This document shows positions 1 to 4,919 of a stretch of 5,780 bases of DNA, piece by piece. Source of the stretch: JABSOG01 sp047617105 (GTDB lineage: Bacteria > Pseudomonadota > Gammaproteobacteria > Enterobacterales > Alteromonadaceae); contig JBLGCB010000429.1 in assembly GCA_047617105.1 (NCBI GenBank), positions 1-5,780 of the forward strand, read 5' to 3'. A program made the translations under genes and the position numbers. The notes beneath the pieces are model-generated. The model worked only from the letters and a program-made list of their open reading frames with translations, made no database searches and was not told the DNA's origin. Position 1 is the stretch's first letter. Each line of letters begins with the position of its first letter.

Positions 1-351
1 CACTGTGGTGACGGTTTTATCCTCAGCAATCAGTGGCGGCGTTTGACCATAACAACTGTCCATTAGGCTTGTGTTGTCCGGTGAATACTCCACAGTTCCT
101 GGTTCTAAACCTGCGACTAATCCGCCATTAAACAAGCGGTTCTGTTGTAGTAATGCAGGGTCAATCATCACCGAGTTACCATTGCTATCACGTACACTGA
201 CCAAAGACGACAAGCAATTTGTCGCACTTACAGACGACGAACTTTCGCCAGCGGCAGTAGCCGGGTTGGCGATGGTCAAAAATAATAATGGGATACAAAC
301 TGATAAGCACCTTTTCAAGGTGCTAGGTTTATTACGTAGAAGAGATTTCAT
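1..351 (-). CDS. Secreted protein of unknown function, N-terminal part (runs off window)
   Basis: Read on the minus strand, an ATG at 351 opens 117 codons without a stop to the window edge, so the C-terminus is missing. Residues 1-34 form a signal peptide: a basic start (MKSLLRNK), a hydrophobic core around CIPLLFLTIANP, and an Ala-rich cleavage region (ATAAG) near residues 31-35. The exported part begins with a Ser-rich stretch and contains Cys46 and Cys100, which could form a disulfide in the periplasm or outside the cell. An AGGA sequence lies about 9 bases before this ATG. An in-frame ATG at 372 would add MNKGNTI, but the ribosome site falls between the two and favours 351. I do not recognise a domain in the visible part. 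Function is unknown; export is inferred from the signal peptide. Confidence 0.75.
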   Translation of the reverse strand, partial: MKSLLRNKPSTLKRCLSVCIPLLFLTIANPATAAGESSSSVSATNCLSSLVSVRDSNGNSVMIDPALLQQNRLFNGGLVAGLEPGTVEYSPDNTSLMDSCYGQTPPLIAEDKTVTTV

Positions 352-410
352 TATAGTATTTCCTTTGTTCATTTTTATTGTTTAGATGTGCCTTTTTAGA
401 CACAGGAACA

Positions 411-439
411 AAGTTAGTCGCAAACATATTAGAGGTCAA
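411..439 (-). promoter_or_regulatory. Weak candidate promoter for the secreted-protein gene
   Basis: On the minus strand TTGACC (434-439) is followed after 17 bases by TAACTT (411-416). The -35 is good and the -10 poor, so this is only a plausible promoter. The leader to the ATG at 351 would be about 50 bases. Confidence 0.25.
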
Positions 440-465
440 TGTTTTTCGTGAAATAAATTCGGTAG

Positions 466-1083
466 GTTAAGAGTGACTGTCCATTTTGGGGTTCCTTGAT
501 TGGTCAAGCCGCAGACAGCATGGCTGAACTACAAAACCTGTTTGTCAGTGACGAAGACATACTCGACCTGGCCATGGACAGAAGCCTGACCAGCAAAACC
601 GTCACACTGGGATTTTACCAGCCCATCAACCAGGACTATGATATCAGCACCAACATCACCTGGATGGATTTGTCAGGTGCGCCAAGCTCAGGCGGCGTGG
701 CCAGCATCAGCGACACCGCTGGCCAATATTACGCCAACGCGAGTCTCGGCATAAAAAATATCTACAGTGAACGAGACAGCAACCGCATCGGCATCCGCTA
801 TTCTGCGTTGGCAAGTTCAACGGTGTTTTCTACCTACGCTTCCAGCCAATACCGCTTTGAAAACGGCCTGTCGGTCACGCCAAAGTTGCGCTTTGATACC
901 CGCAGCAACGACAACGGCACCAGCCAACAAAACATCGCGCCGACGGTAAGGGTGCAGTATCAGAGTAAAGAACATTATTTGTATGCAGATTTTGGCGCGA
1001 TTGTTTATAATTCGAAGTCGGCGCAATTGAGTCAGCAGACGAATGTTTATTTTGTTTATTTGGGGTATAGGTATTATTTTTAA
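466..1083 (+). pseudogene. Outer-membrane beta-barrel protein, C-terminal remnant
   Basis: The frame is open from a TAG at 463-465 to TAA at 1081-1083. It has no ATG before the barrel-like sequence; the first usable codon is a TTG at 496, giving 195 residues (LIGQAADSMAELQ onward). Most of the length is alternating polar/aromatic beta-strand sequence such as TLGFYQPINQDYDISTNITW and YLYADFGAIVYNS. It ends in YLGYRYYF, the terminal-aromatic pattern of outer-membrane barrels recognised by the BAM complex. There is no signal peptide, which such a protein needs for export, so I read it as the 3' part of a longer gene whose front was removed. The break is marked by GAGTGACTGTCC at 471-482, shared with the inverted repeat near 4936. 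GC-rich third positions (GCC, ACC, AAC) set it apart from its AT-rich neighbours. Exact family unknown; it could be a porin-like domain of a larger envelope protein. Confidence 0.7.
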
Positions 1084-1096
1084 GGCTTAGGTTTTA

Positions 1097-1143
1097 GGGG
1101 GTTGGGGTTTTGTGGGGGGATGTTGTGAAGAGGCATCGCCCCC
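1097..1143. repeat. G-rich tract and imperfect hairpin after the barrel remnant
   Basis: G runs at 1097-1101, 1104-1107 and 1114-1119 are followed by a hairpin in which GGGGG-GATG (1114-1122) pairs with CATC-G-CCCCC (1134-1143), one base bulged, with an 11-base loop. No T run follows on either strand, so it is a poor intrinsic terminator. It lies between the convergent barrel remnant and toxin gene. Confidence 0.4.
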
Positions 1144-1181
1144 TGTGCCGCACGGCCTTCATGGGACGCTATCATCTCTGG

Positions 1182-1445
1182 TTATTTTTTATTTTTGTAA
1201 ATTTCTTTGCGATCACCAATTGATAAAACTAGGACAATCAATTGATTATTTTGAATTTCGTAGATAACTCGATAGTTGCCTATCCGAATTCTCCAGCCAT
1301 CTCGACCACTCAGTTTTTTCGAGCCATGTGGCCTAGGATTATCGGATAAGCTTTCAATAGATTGGATTATTTTAAGTTGCTCTGACTTAGGGATTTTTAC
1401 CAAAGATTTTTGGGCACTTCTTTCAATCAGTATTTCGTAGTACAT
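1182..1445 (-). CDS. RelE/ParE-family toxin of a type II toxin-antitoxin pair
   Basis: This 87-residue protein has the RelE fold signature along its whole length: an N-terminal strand (MYYEILIERSAQKSLVKIP), the helix around residues 20-34, then NPRPHGSKKLSGRDGWRIRIGNYRVIYEI (residues 36-64) and the C-terminal strand with GDRKEIY (77-83). RelE proteins are ribosome-dependent mRNA endonucleases. Arg52, Arg54, Arg59, Arg79 and Tyr83 occupy positions where basic and Tyr residues act in active RelE proteins, so it looks intact and probably active. The length is normal for the family. It starts one base after the antitoxin stop codon, so both genes are surely cotranscribed. The specific subfamily cannot be settled by eye. 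Confidence 0.9.
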   Translation of the reverse strand: MYYEILIERSAQKSLVKIPKSEQLKIIQSIESLSDNPRPHGSKKLSGRDGWRIRIGNYRVIYEIQNNQLIVLVLSIGDRKEIYKNKK

Positions 1446-1446
1446 A

Positions 1447-1638
1447 TTACTTTATTTCTTTTAAAGCTTGTGCAAAAGAAATGGGTTCTGAGGGCTGTGA
1501 CTTTACTTTGTCGTAAGCATGAATATCGTCTAGCTCTTCCAAAGCTTCGAGTACTTGCTTCCACTCCTCATAAGGTAATACTACCGATTTGGTTTTTTGC
1601 TGAGTGTCGATAATATATTCTGGATGCATTTGAACCAT
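1447..1638 (-). CDS. Antitoxin of the RelE-type pair (RelB/Phd-like)
   Basis: This is a 63-residue acidic protein directly upstream of the RelE toxin. I choose ATG at 1638 (MVQMHPEYIID) rather than the GTG at 1647, because AAGGTG lies 6 bases before the 1638 start. The sequence follows a known antitoxin layout: an N-terminal HPEYIID segment, VVLPYEEWKQVLEALEELDDI (residues 19-39) forming the DNA-binding/dimerisation part, and a C-terminal segment with ISFAQALKEIK that would wrap around and neutralise the toxin. Such antitoxins usually repress their own operon, alone or with toxin. Assignment to RelB versus the Phd/YefM group is uncertain, but the antitoxin role is well supported by position and pattern. 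Confidence 0.85.
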   Translation of the reverse strand: MVQMHPEYIIDTQQKTKSVVLPYEEWKQVLEALEELDDIHAYDKVKSQPSEPISFAQALKEIK

Positions 1639-1672
1639 AAGATTCACCTTTGAGTAAGCTGTAATGATAAAA

Positions 1673-1701
1673 ATAATAATGGGTTGCTACCTTTTTCGCA
1701 A
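1673..1701 (-). promoter_or_regulatory. Promoter of the toxin-antitoxin operon
   Basis: On the minus strand TTGCGA (1696-1701) and TATTAT (1673-1678) are separated by 17 bases, a near-ideal sigma70 layout. Transcription would start about 30 bases before the antitoxin ATG at 1638. A small inverted repeat GTTGC/GCAAC (1683-1687 and 1698-1702) overlaps the -35 and spacer and could be the operator for autorepression; that last point is inference. Confidence 0.55.
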
Positions 1702-1861
1702 CTCTAAACTGTTTTTACTGGTTAATTAAATTTCAGCCTATCCTAAGCTAAGGCTAGCGGAAATAAATAGTTAACCATATCAGGCAGGATAGAGTGCCGT
1801 ATTTAAGGCTTTTCAGGGTACGCATACTTAGGGGATTCACCTAACCAGACACCACAAACAA

Positions 1862-1882
1862 CGCGTGGCTAGTCCCCACGCG
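1862..1882 (-). terminator. Terminator-like hairpin downstream of radC-like gene
   Basis: CGCGTGG (1862-1868) pairs perfectly with CCACGCG (1876-1882) around a 7-base loop. In the minus direction it is followed by TTGTTTGTGG, a moderately T-rich tail, and it lies 21 bases past the radC-like stop at 1904. No T run follows on the plus strand, so it most likely ends the minus-strand radC-like transcript. Confidence 0.5.
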
Positions 1883-1903
1883 CTGACTCTGCAAATATCG
1901 ACA

Positions 1904-2452
1904 TCATTGGCTACGAAACACTTCCGGCATTTTCTGACGCATCGAATAACATTGCTTGTGGGTGACAATGATATGGTCTGCCAAAGGGATTTCTAAAACC
2001 CTGGCGACTTTGGCAATCTTTTCAGTCACATCAATATCCAATGGCGAAGCATACGTCTGACCACAAGTATGATTGTGTGCCAAAATCATGGTATCAGCGC
2101 CCAGTAAAATGGCGTTTAACAAAATAACCCGCATATCAATAATATTGTAATCCCTCGCCCCAGAAGCAATGACCTTATATCCCGTCACTTCGGCGCTGTT
2201 GAGCACCAACAGAACTAAATGCTCCTGCCCATCATCCAATTTGGCAAATATCGGTTGAAGTATGTCGAATACTTGCTGCTGACGGCTAATCCTGTTGGCC
2301 ATACCGCCAGTGACTGGCCAATAGTTCGGTTTTATTTTGATTGAAACCGTTTTGAGTGTCTTTTTGTAAATGGTGTCGACGCGATTAAAGTTGTTTCCTA
2401 GTTGAGGCTGAGGATTAAGCTCTGACTGCCGGTATCTGGTTGGTTTGTTCAT
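1904..2452 (-). CDS. RadC/JAB-domain protein, island type, 182 residues
   Basis: Residues about 60-175 form a RadC (JAB/MPN+) metalloprotease-like domain. The zinc-site pattern is complete: Glu77 in QEHLVLLVLN, His126 and His128 in AHNH, Ser136 and Asp139 in ASPLD. The later DHIIVT (159-164) also fits RadC. The usual HNHPSG appears here as HNHTCG. The protein lacks the helix-hairpin-helix N-terminus of full-length RadC (about 220 residues) and instead has a basic, polar 50-residue leader. Despite the old name, RadC is not an established DNA repair enzyme. Short RadC forms are typical of genomic islands, phages and conjugative elements, and their substrate is unknown. The gene overlaps the upstream small ORF by four bases (ATGA), indicating translational coupling. 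I give no symbol because this is a short paralogue. Confidence 0.85.
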   Translation of the reverse strand: MNKPTRYRQSELNPQPQLGNNFNRVDTIYKKTLKTVSIKIKPNYWPVTGGMANRISRQQQVFDILQPIFAKLDDGQEHLVLLVLNSAEVTGYKVIASGARDYNIIDMRVILLNAILLGADTMILAHNHTCGQTYASPLDIDVTEKIAKVARVLEIPLADHIIVTHKQCYSMRQKMPEVFRSQ

Positions 2453-2631
2453 GATGCTAACCCCCGTGTGATTGTCTGTACGGTTGTCAGTGTCGGAATG
2501 GAGTTCGATATCGCTGAAAGAGGCGCAACGTTGAAATAAACTGTAGCGGCGGTTTTTTGTGCGGTTGACAGCTTTGCTGCCAATAATTTAATGACGTCGC
2601 ACACTAGACGTGTACTATGTTGTGTAGTCAT
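2449..2631 (-). CDS. Small hypothetical protein coupled to radC-like gene
   Basis: The ORF encodes 60 residues from ATG at 2631 (MTTQHSTRLVCDVIKLLAAKL), which has AGGA 8 bases upstream. The in-frame ATG at 2640 overlaps that ribosome site and is less likely. Its TGA overlaps the RadC start codon as ATGA, so it is probably translated and drives RadC translation. The N-terminal half could form an amphipathic helix (VCDVIKLLAAKLSTAQKTAA) and the C-terminal half is rich in Ser, Thr and Ile. It is not a domain I recognise. It could be a true small protein or only a translated leader for the RadC-like gene. Confidence 0.5.
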   Translation of the reverse strand: MTTQHSTRLVCDVIKLLAAKLSTAQKTAATVYFNVAPLSAISNSIPTLTTVQTITRGLAS

Positions 2632-2833
2632 GATTATCATCCTGTGAGTAGGTTGATTGCTGTGATTAGCCGGCTTGGGAAGATTGGTGTCTTCTCTTGC
2701 TGGCGACTTTTGTTTTGTCGTTTTAATGTTTTCTGGCTTATAGGCAGGTTCCTGTCTTTGTTGTCAGTTATGGGGGTTTTTATATAGTGCTGTATAAATT
2801 GTAGGCTATGATTGAGGTTTTGGACAGTTTATT

Positions 2834-2849
2834 GACAATAATAATTGTC
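2834..2849. repeat. Perfect inverted repeat, possible operator
   Basis: GACAAT (2834-2839) and ATTGTC (2844-2849) are perfect inverted copies around AATA. Size and symmetry fit a homodimeric repressor site. Confidence 0.4.
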
Positions 2850-2990
2850 GTATTTTTGTGGTTTTTGATGATGATTGAGAGGTATAGACGTTTTACTGAT
2901 GCTTTAATTGTCCACGAAATAGATCCGCAAATAAGCAACCTTCCCTCTCTTCATTAGTCCGCTTAACCTAGACGCTATGCAACAGTTTAT

Positions 2991-3018
2991 TTGACTTCAG
3001 TGTCAGATTAAGTACGAT
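2991..3018 (+). promoter_or_regulatory. Candidate promoter of the DUF4160-DUF2442 pair
   Basis: TTGACT (2991-2996) is followed after 16 bases by TACGAT (3013-3018). Transcription would begin near 3025, giving a leader of about 24 bases before the ATG at 3049. A dyad TGAC/GTCA (2992-2995 and 3002-3005) overlaps the -35 and could be an operator. Confidence 0.4.
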
Positions 3019-3048
3019 GATATTAATTCTTTTTTGCCTGAGACCTAT

Positions 3049-3306
3049 ATGCCAATAATTAGCAGATTTTATGGTATTTTGATAGCTATGTATTTCAATG
3101 ATCATAATCCACCCCATTTTCATGCTAAGTATTCTGGTCAAGAGGCTTTGTTCAACTTTGATCGTGACTTATTAGAAGGGAATTTACCTAAAAGAGCTGT
3201 TAAATTTGTTCAAGAATGGATTTCTTGTCATAAAGAAGAACTCGAAGATAACTGGGAAAAAGCCAAAACAGGCCACCCCTTGAACAACATTGCACCATTG
3301 GAATAA
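3049..3306 (+). CDS. DUF4160 protein
   Basis: An 85-residue protein with the DUF4160 signature: start MPIISRFYGILIAMYFNDHNPPHFHAKY, including DHNPPHFH at residues 18-25, then a helix with EWISCHKEELEDNW (56-69) and a C-terminal NIAPLE. I choose the ATG at 3049 because the family nearly always begins MPxISRF; a TTG at 3034 would only add an unconserved MPETY. The biochemical function is unproven. The His-rich motif suggests a metal or catalytic site, and genes of this family are commonly found next to DUF2442 genes, a pairing proposed to act like a toxin-antitoxin system. Here the DUF2442 start lies 5 bases past its stop codon, so one transcript is expected. Confidence 0.9.
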   Translation: MPIISRFYGILIAMYFNDHNPPHFHAKYSGQEALFNFDRDLLEGNLPKRAVKFVQEWISCHKEELEDNWEKAKTGHPLNNIAPLE

Positions 3307-3310
3307 CATT

Positions 3311-3571
3311 ATGCTTCATATTACATCAGCACAGCATGTTTCTGCTTACAAATTATGGGTATCATTCGATGATGGGTCATCTGGAGAAGTTGATCTGGCG
3401 CATTGCCTTAAAGGTCCAATATTTGAGCCGTTAAAAGATGTTCAATTCTTTTCGAAGGTGGTCATAGACCCTGAGCTTGAAACGGTCGCTTGGCCCAATG
3501 GTGCAGACTTAGCGCCTGAGTTCATTAAAGATTTGCATAACAAGCAACTCGAATCAGATTCGAGCGGATAA
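3311..3571 (+). CDS. DUF2442 protein, partner of DUF4160
   Basis: An 86-residue protein from ATG 3311 (MLHITSAQHVSAYKLWVSF). Family landmarks are the strand pair YKLWVSFDDGSSGEVDL (13-29), IFEPLKDVQFFSKVVID (37-53) and the highly typical VAWPNGADLAPEF (59-71). The earlier in-frame ATG at 3290 lies inside DUF4160 and would add seven unconserved residues. DUF2442 proteins are small beta-rich proteins of unproven function. As the second gene of the DUF4160 pair it may be the antitoxin- or regulator-like member; which partner plays which role is not established here. The tail after LHNKQ is Ser-rich and overlaps a perfect hairpin at 3548-3564, so the last residues may derive from a repeat. Confidence 0.9.
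   Translation: MLHITSAQHVSAYKLWVSFDDGSSGEVDLAHCLKGPIFEPLKDVQFFSKVVIDPELETVAWPNGADLAPEFIKDLHNKQLESDSSG
3548..3564. repeat. Perfect palindrome in the 3' end of the DUF2442 gene
   Basis: CTCGAATC and GATTCGAG are inverted copies around a single A; the realistic RNA hairpin has a 7-base-pair stem and a CAG loop. No T run follows, so it is not a convincing terminator. It could protect the 3' end of the mRNA or be part of the repeat cluster that follows. Confidence 0.4.
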
Positions 3572-3588
3572 ACTGCGGAATCAAGGGA

Positions 3589-3622
3589 TGAGGGTCAAAC
3601 AGGTGAGGGTCAGGTCTCGAAT
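3589..3622. repeat. REP-like fragment with duplicated TGAGGGTCA
   Basis: TGAGGGTCA occurs at 3589-3597 and 3604-3612, 15 bases apart, and the second copy continues as GGTCTCGAAT. The string GAGGGTCAGGTCTCG resembles sequences I associate with REP elements and their Y1 tyrosine transposases, but that is from memory and uncertain. It begins 18 bases past the DUF2442 stop. Confidence 0.35.
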
Positions 3623-3667
3623 GGTGAATTAATGATACTATCAGGAACAAATTTGAGGCAAATCAAT

Positions 3668-3702
3668 TTACCACGCCTTATCTTTGGCAATTATTGTGGT
3701 AA
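3668..3702. repeat. Imperfect hairpin in the intergenic region
   Basis: TTACCAC (3668-3674) pairs with GTGGTAA (3696-3702), and inside it GCC (3675-3677) pairs with GGC (3686-3688), leaving a 7-base bulge. No T run follows on either strand. It does not match an integron attC core pattern. From 3623 to 3900 I see no gene, only this hairpin and one at 3821-3841 (ATCGTGT/ACACGAT, 7-base loop). Confidence 0.35.
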
Positions 3703-3910
3703 CAAAATAAAAACCCCTTTATAGTGCCTAATAAATTCTAAACCCATCATTCTAGCCCGTCCCAACTATCCTTTTACCTGCCCCTTGAAAACCGAGTTGC
3801 GGACCAAAACAAAATCTTGAATCGTGTATTGAAAACACGATACATCGATATTCCCATAAAAACACCATCTACAAATCTGTCATTTTATTCCTTTAAAATC
3901 AATGAATTAC

Positions 3911-3976
3911 CCCCGATTTACAACTAGCGCCCCGATTCCCTTTTTTGGTTGAAAACTCGACTTATTGTTGTATAAT
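3911..3976 (+). promoter_or_regulatory. Strong promoter with upstream direct repeat
   Basis: TTGAAA (3949-3954) and a consensus TATAAT (3971-3976) are 16 bases apart, the best promoter in the window. Just upstream, CCCCGATT occurs twice in direct orientation at 3911-3918 and 3930-3937, exactly 19 bases apart, close to two helix turns. With a start near 3983 the repeats lie at about -72 to -46, where an activator dimer would bind on one face of the helix. The regulator is unknown. Confidence 0.55.
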
Positions 3977-4013
3977 AAATCCTCTTTCAATCTTTTAACA
4001 GAGGAAAGCCAAC

Positions 4014-4082
4014 ATGTTTAGAGCCAAGCGAAACGTAAATTCGCTTACTTTTCAACAATTTGAAAAGAAGGATCATCCATGA
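4014..4082 (+). CDS. 22-residue ORF with strong ribosome site; leader peptide or small protein
   Basis: ATG 4014 encodes MFRAKRNVNSLTFQQFEKKDHP and stops at TGA 4080-4082. GAGGAAA ends 6 bases before the ATG, and a strong promoter lies about 30 bases further up, so translation is plausible. The peptide is basic (R3, K5, R6) with no membrane segment. The whole coding stretch is unusual because it contains two perfect hairpins (4026-4046 and 4048-4067), so RNA structure and translation would interact. Its stop overlaps a second ATG (ATGA at 4079), itself preceded by AAGGA. It may be a leader peptide controlling the next frame, or a small protein in its own right. I recognise no family. Confidence 0.4.
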   Translation: MFRAKRNVNSLTFQQFEKKDHP

Positions 4083-4120
4083 CCTACATTACCTAGCGTC
4101 TAGAAACTTCGTTTCTGGAC
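4026..4120 (+). other. Cluster of three hairpins, possible structured RNA
   Basis: Hairpin 1 is AAGCGAA/TTCGCTT (4026-4032, 4040-4046, 7-base loop). Hairpin 2 is CTTTTCAA/TTGAAAAG (4048-4055, 4060-4067, loop CAAT). Hairpin 3 is a 10-base-pair stem of 4098-4107 with 4111-4120, with one T-G pair and loop TTC. All lie within 140 bases of the predicted transcript start near 3983. They could form a regulatory leader or a noncoding RNA. No known riboswitch or retron signature is recognised. Confidence 0.4.
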
Positions 4121-4282
4121 AGGCACTACCCATGGTCAATTCTCAAGTTTAATAGCCTATCATACAATGAGCAATTTTTGTGCTCACGGGGTCATGTCGT
4201 CAACGTACAACCGTTTAAAATTGAAAATCACATTGAACCGGCCAACAGCTCAAACATCCGAAGCCCCTGTCGCAAGGCTTGA
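4079..4282 (+). pseudogene. Unrecognised reading frame interrupted by an early amber codon
   Basis: From ATG 4079, which overlaps the stop of the 22-residue ORF and has AAGGA 8 bases upstream, the frame reads MTYIT, then TAG at 4094-4096, then 61 further codons (RLETSFLDRHYPWSILKFN and on, ending RSPCRKA) to TGA 4280-4282. The second part has no start codon of its own. The layout looks like a small gene with a nonsense mutation, but chance cannot be excluded for 62 open codons. No domain is recognised. Confidence 0.25.
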
Positions 4283-4373
4283 GCCAGAACTCATAGGTGA
4301 TATAAAACGAAACATAAATAAAGAGCGTACTCTGGGCGGGAAGCCTTTGCTTTTGCCCTACTTTTCATATTAA
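4167..4373 (+). CDS. Doubtful ORF of 68 residues
   Basis: The frame from ATG 4167 (MSNFCAHGVMSSTYNRLK) runs to TAA 4371-4373 and is open upstream to 4104. There is no ribosome site before the ATG, and the first half overlaps the competing amber-interrupted frame at 4079-4282. The composition is unremarkable, with no membrane segment or motif. It may be a remnant of an older gene or a chance ORF. The stretch 4374-4565 holds only the putative terminator and promoter listed separately. Confidence 0.2.
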   Translation: MSNFCAHGVMSSTYNRLKLKITLNRPTAQTSEAPVARLEPELIGDIKRNINKERTLGGKPLLLPYFSY

Positions 4374-4410
4374 GATTGGTCTTGACAGTTCCTTTAATTA
4401 TATTAATTCC

Positions 4411-4453
4411 AACCCCGCATATTGTTAGTATGCAAATCTGTTTAGGGGTTTTT
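4411..4453 (+). terminator. Possible intrinsic terminator of the 3983-4373 unit
   Basis: AACCCC (4411-4416) pairs with GGGGTT (4445-4450), directly followed by T residues to 4453. Inside, GCATA (4417-4421) pairs with TATGC (4429-4433), with an unpaired 11-base segment on the 3' side. The T tract supports termination on the plus strand; the broken stem lowers confidence. Confidence 0.35.
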
Positions 4454-4482
4454 GACGATATGGACTGTTTATTTCCTATAAT
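4452..4482 (+). promoter_or_regulatory. Candidate promoter of the DUF4041-like gene
   Basis: TTGACG (4452-4457) and TATAAT (4477-4482) are 19 bases apart, longer than optimal. The -10 is consensus. The transcript would start near 4489 with a leader of roughly 77 bases to the ATG at 4566. Confidence 0.35.
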
Positions 4483-4565
4483 TTCTGGTGTTACTTGTGG
4501 TTGTTATGATAGTGTATGGCGGGCCTAATTACTCCACTTCAAATATAATAACGACAGGACACCTC

Positions 4566-4919
4566 ATGGATCAAAGTAATCCAACAGATAGCGTTAGTAT
4601 TATCATTGCATTAGTTATTTTTTTCTTACCTCTTTTATTTGTTTGGTTATCGAAAAGAAAACGTCAAAAAATTCAACTTGCGCTGGAACAAATGCAATTG
4701 CAACTTAAATCAGTGCAGCAAGAAAGTGTTAAATCAAAACAGCAAGTGGCAGCGTTAAAAGAAAAATATAGCCCTATAATTGATATGGAATTACATGCTC
4801 AACAATTACTGGATGAAGCACAAGAAGTGGTTGCGACTAATCGTCATGAAGCAGAAGAATTGGTTGGTGAGGCTGAAAAGAACAACATGGGACAGTCACT
4901 TATATTGATGAGTATTTAA
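4566..4919 (+). pseudogene. DUF4041-like membrane-anchored coiled-coil protein, C-terminus lost
   Basis: I choose ATG 4566 (MDQSNPTDS) because AGGA lies 8 bases upstream; an earlier TTG at 4488 has no ribosome site. Residues 9-29 (SVSIIIALVIFFLPLLFVWLS) are one membrane helix, followed by a basic stop-transfer (KRKRQK) and a coiled coil (about 34-105) containing ALKEKYSPIIDMELHAQQLLDEAQEV. The KYSPIID segment is typical of proteins carrying DUF4041, which often end in a GIY-YIG/T5orf172 nuclease-like domain and are usually several hundred residues long. Here the native sequence ends at about Asn107: codon 108 onward (MGQSLILMSI) is the inverted repeat at 4887-4950. The DUF4041 core and any nuclease domain are therefore absent. 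The anchored stub is probably nonfunctional. The family call rests on the N-terminal pattern only. Confidence 0.6.

Larger units (their letters stand above)
2641..3030. promoter_or_regulatory. Divergent intergenic region with dyads, no gene
   Basis: No protein-coding gene is evident in these 390 bases, which separate the minus-strand RadC unit from the plus-strand DUF4160 unit. They contain an inverted repeat GACAAT-AATA-ATTGTC at 2834-2849, a compact dyad CAGG-TT-CCTG at 2745-2754, an AT-rich stretch with TATATA-type sequences around 2780-2800, and a hairpin GGGAAGA/TCTTCTC at about 2678-2697. On the minus strand CTGACA and TATAAG (2738-2743) are 19 bases apart, a weak promoter candidate for the RadC unit. 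The dyads look like operator sites, but no regulator can be named. Confidence 0.4.

Noticed and set aside
71..385. Plus-strand ORF of 104 residues
   Set aside because: It is antisense to the signal-peptide gene at 1-351, whose frame has a clear export signal and ribosome site; this frame has no motif.
767..1026. Two overlapping ORFs on opposite strands inside the barrel remnant
   Set aside because: Low-complexity Arg/Ala-rich translations in other frames of the barrel sequence; neither has a ribosome site.
1410..1613. Plus-strand ORF of 67 residues
   Set aside because: It is antisense to the antitoxin and toxin start; the minus-strand frames match known families.
3668..3702. Integron attC site
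   Set aside because: The hairpin lacks the GTTRRRY/RYYYAAC core pair, and no other attC-like site flanks the small genes.
4026..4120. Retron or group II intron RNA
   Set aside because: No reverse transcriptase is encoded nearby and no domain V-type or msr/msd-type structure can be seen.
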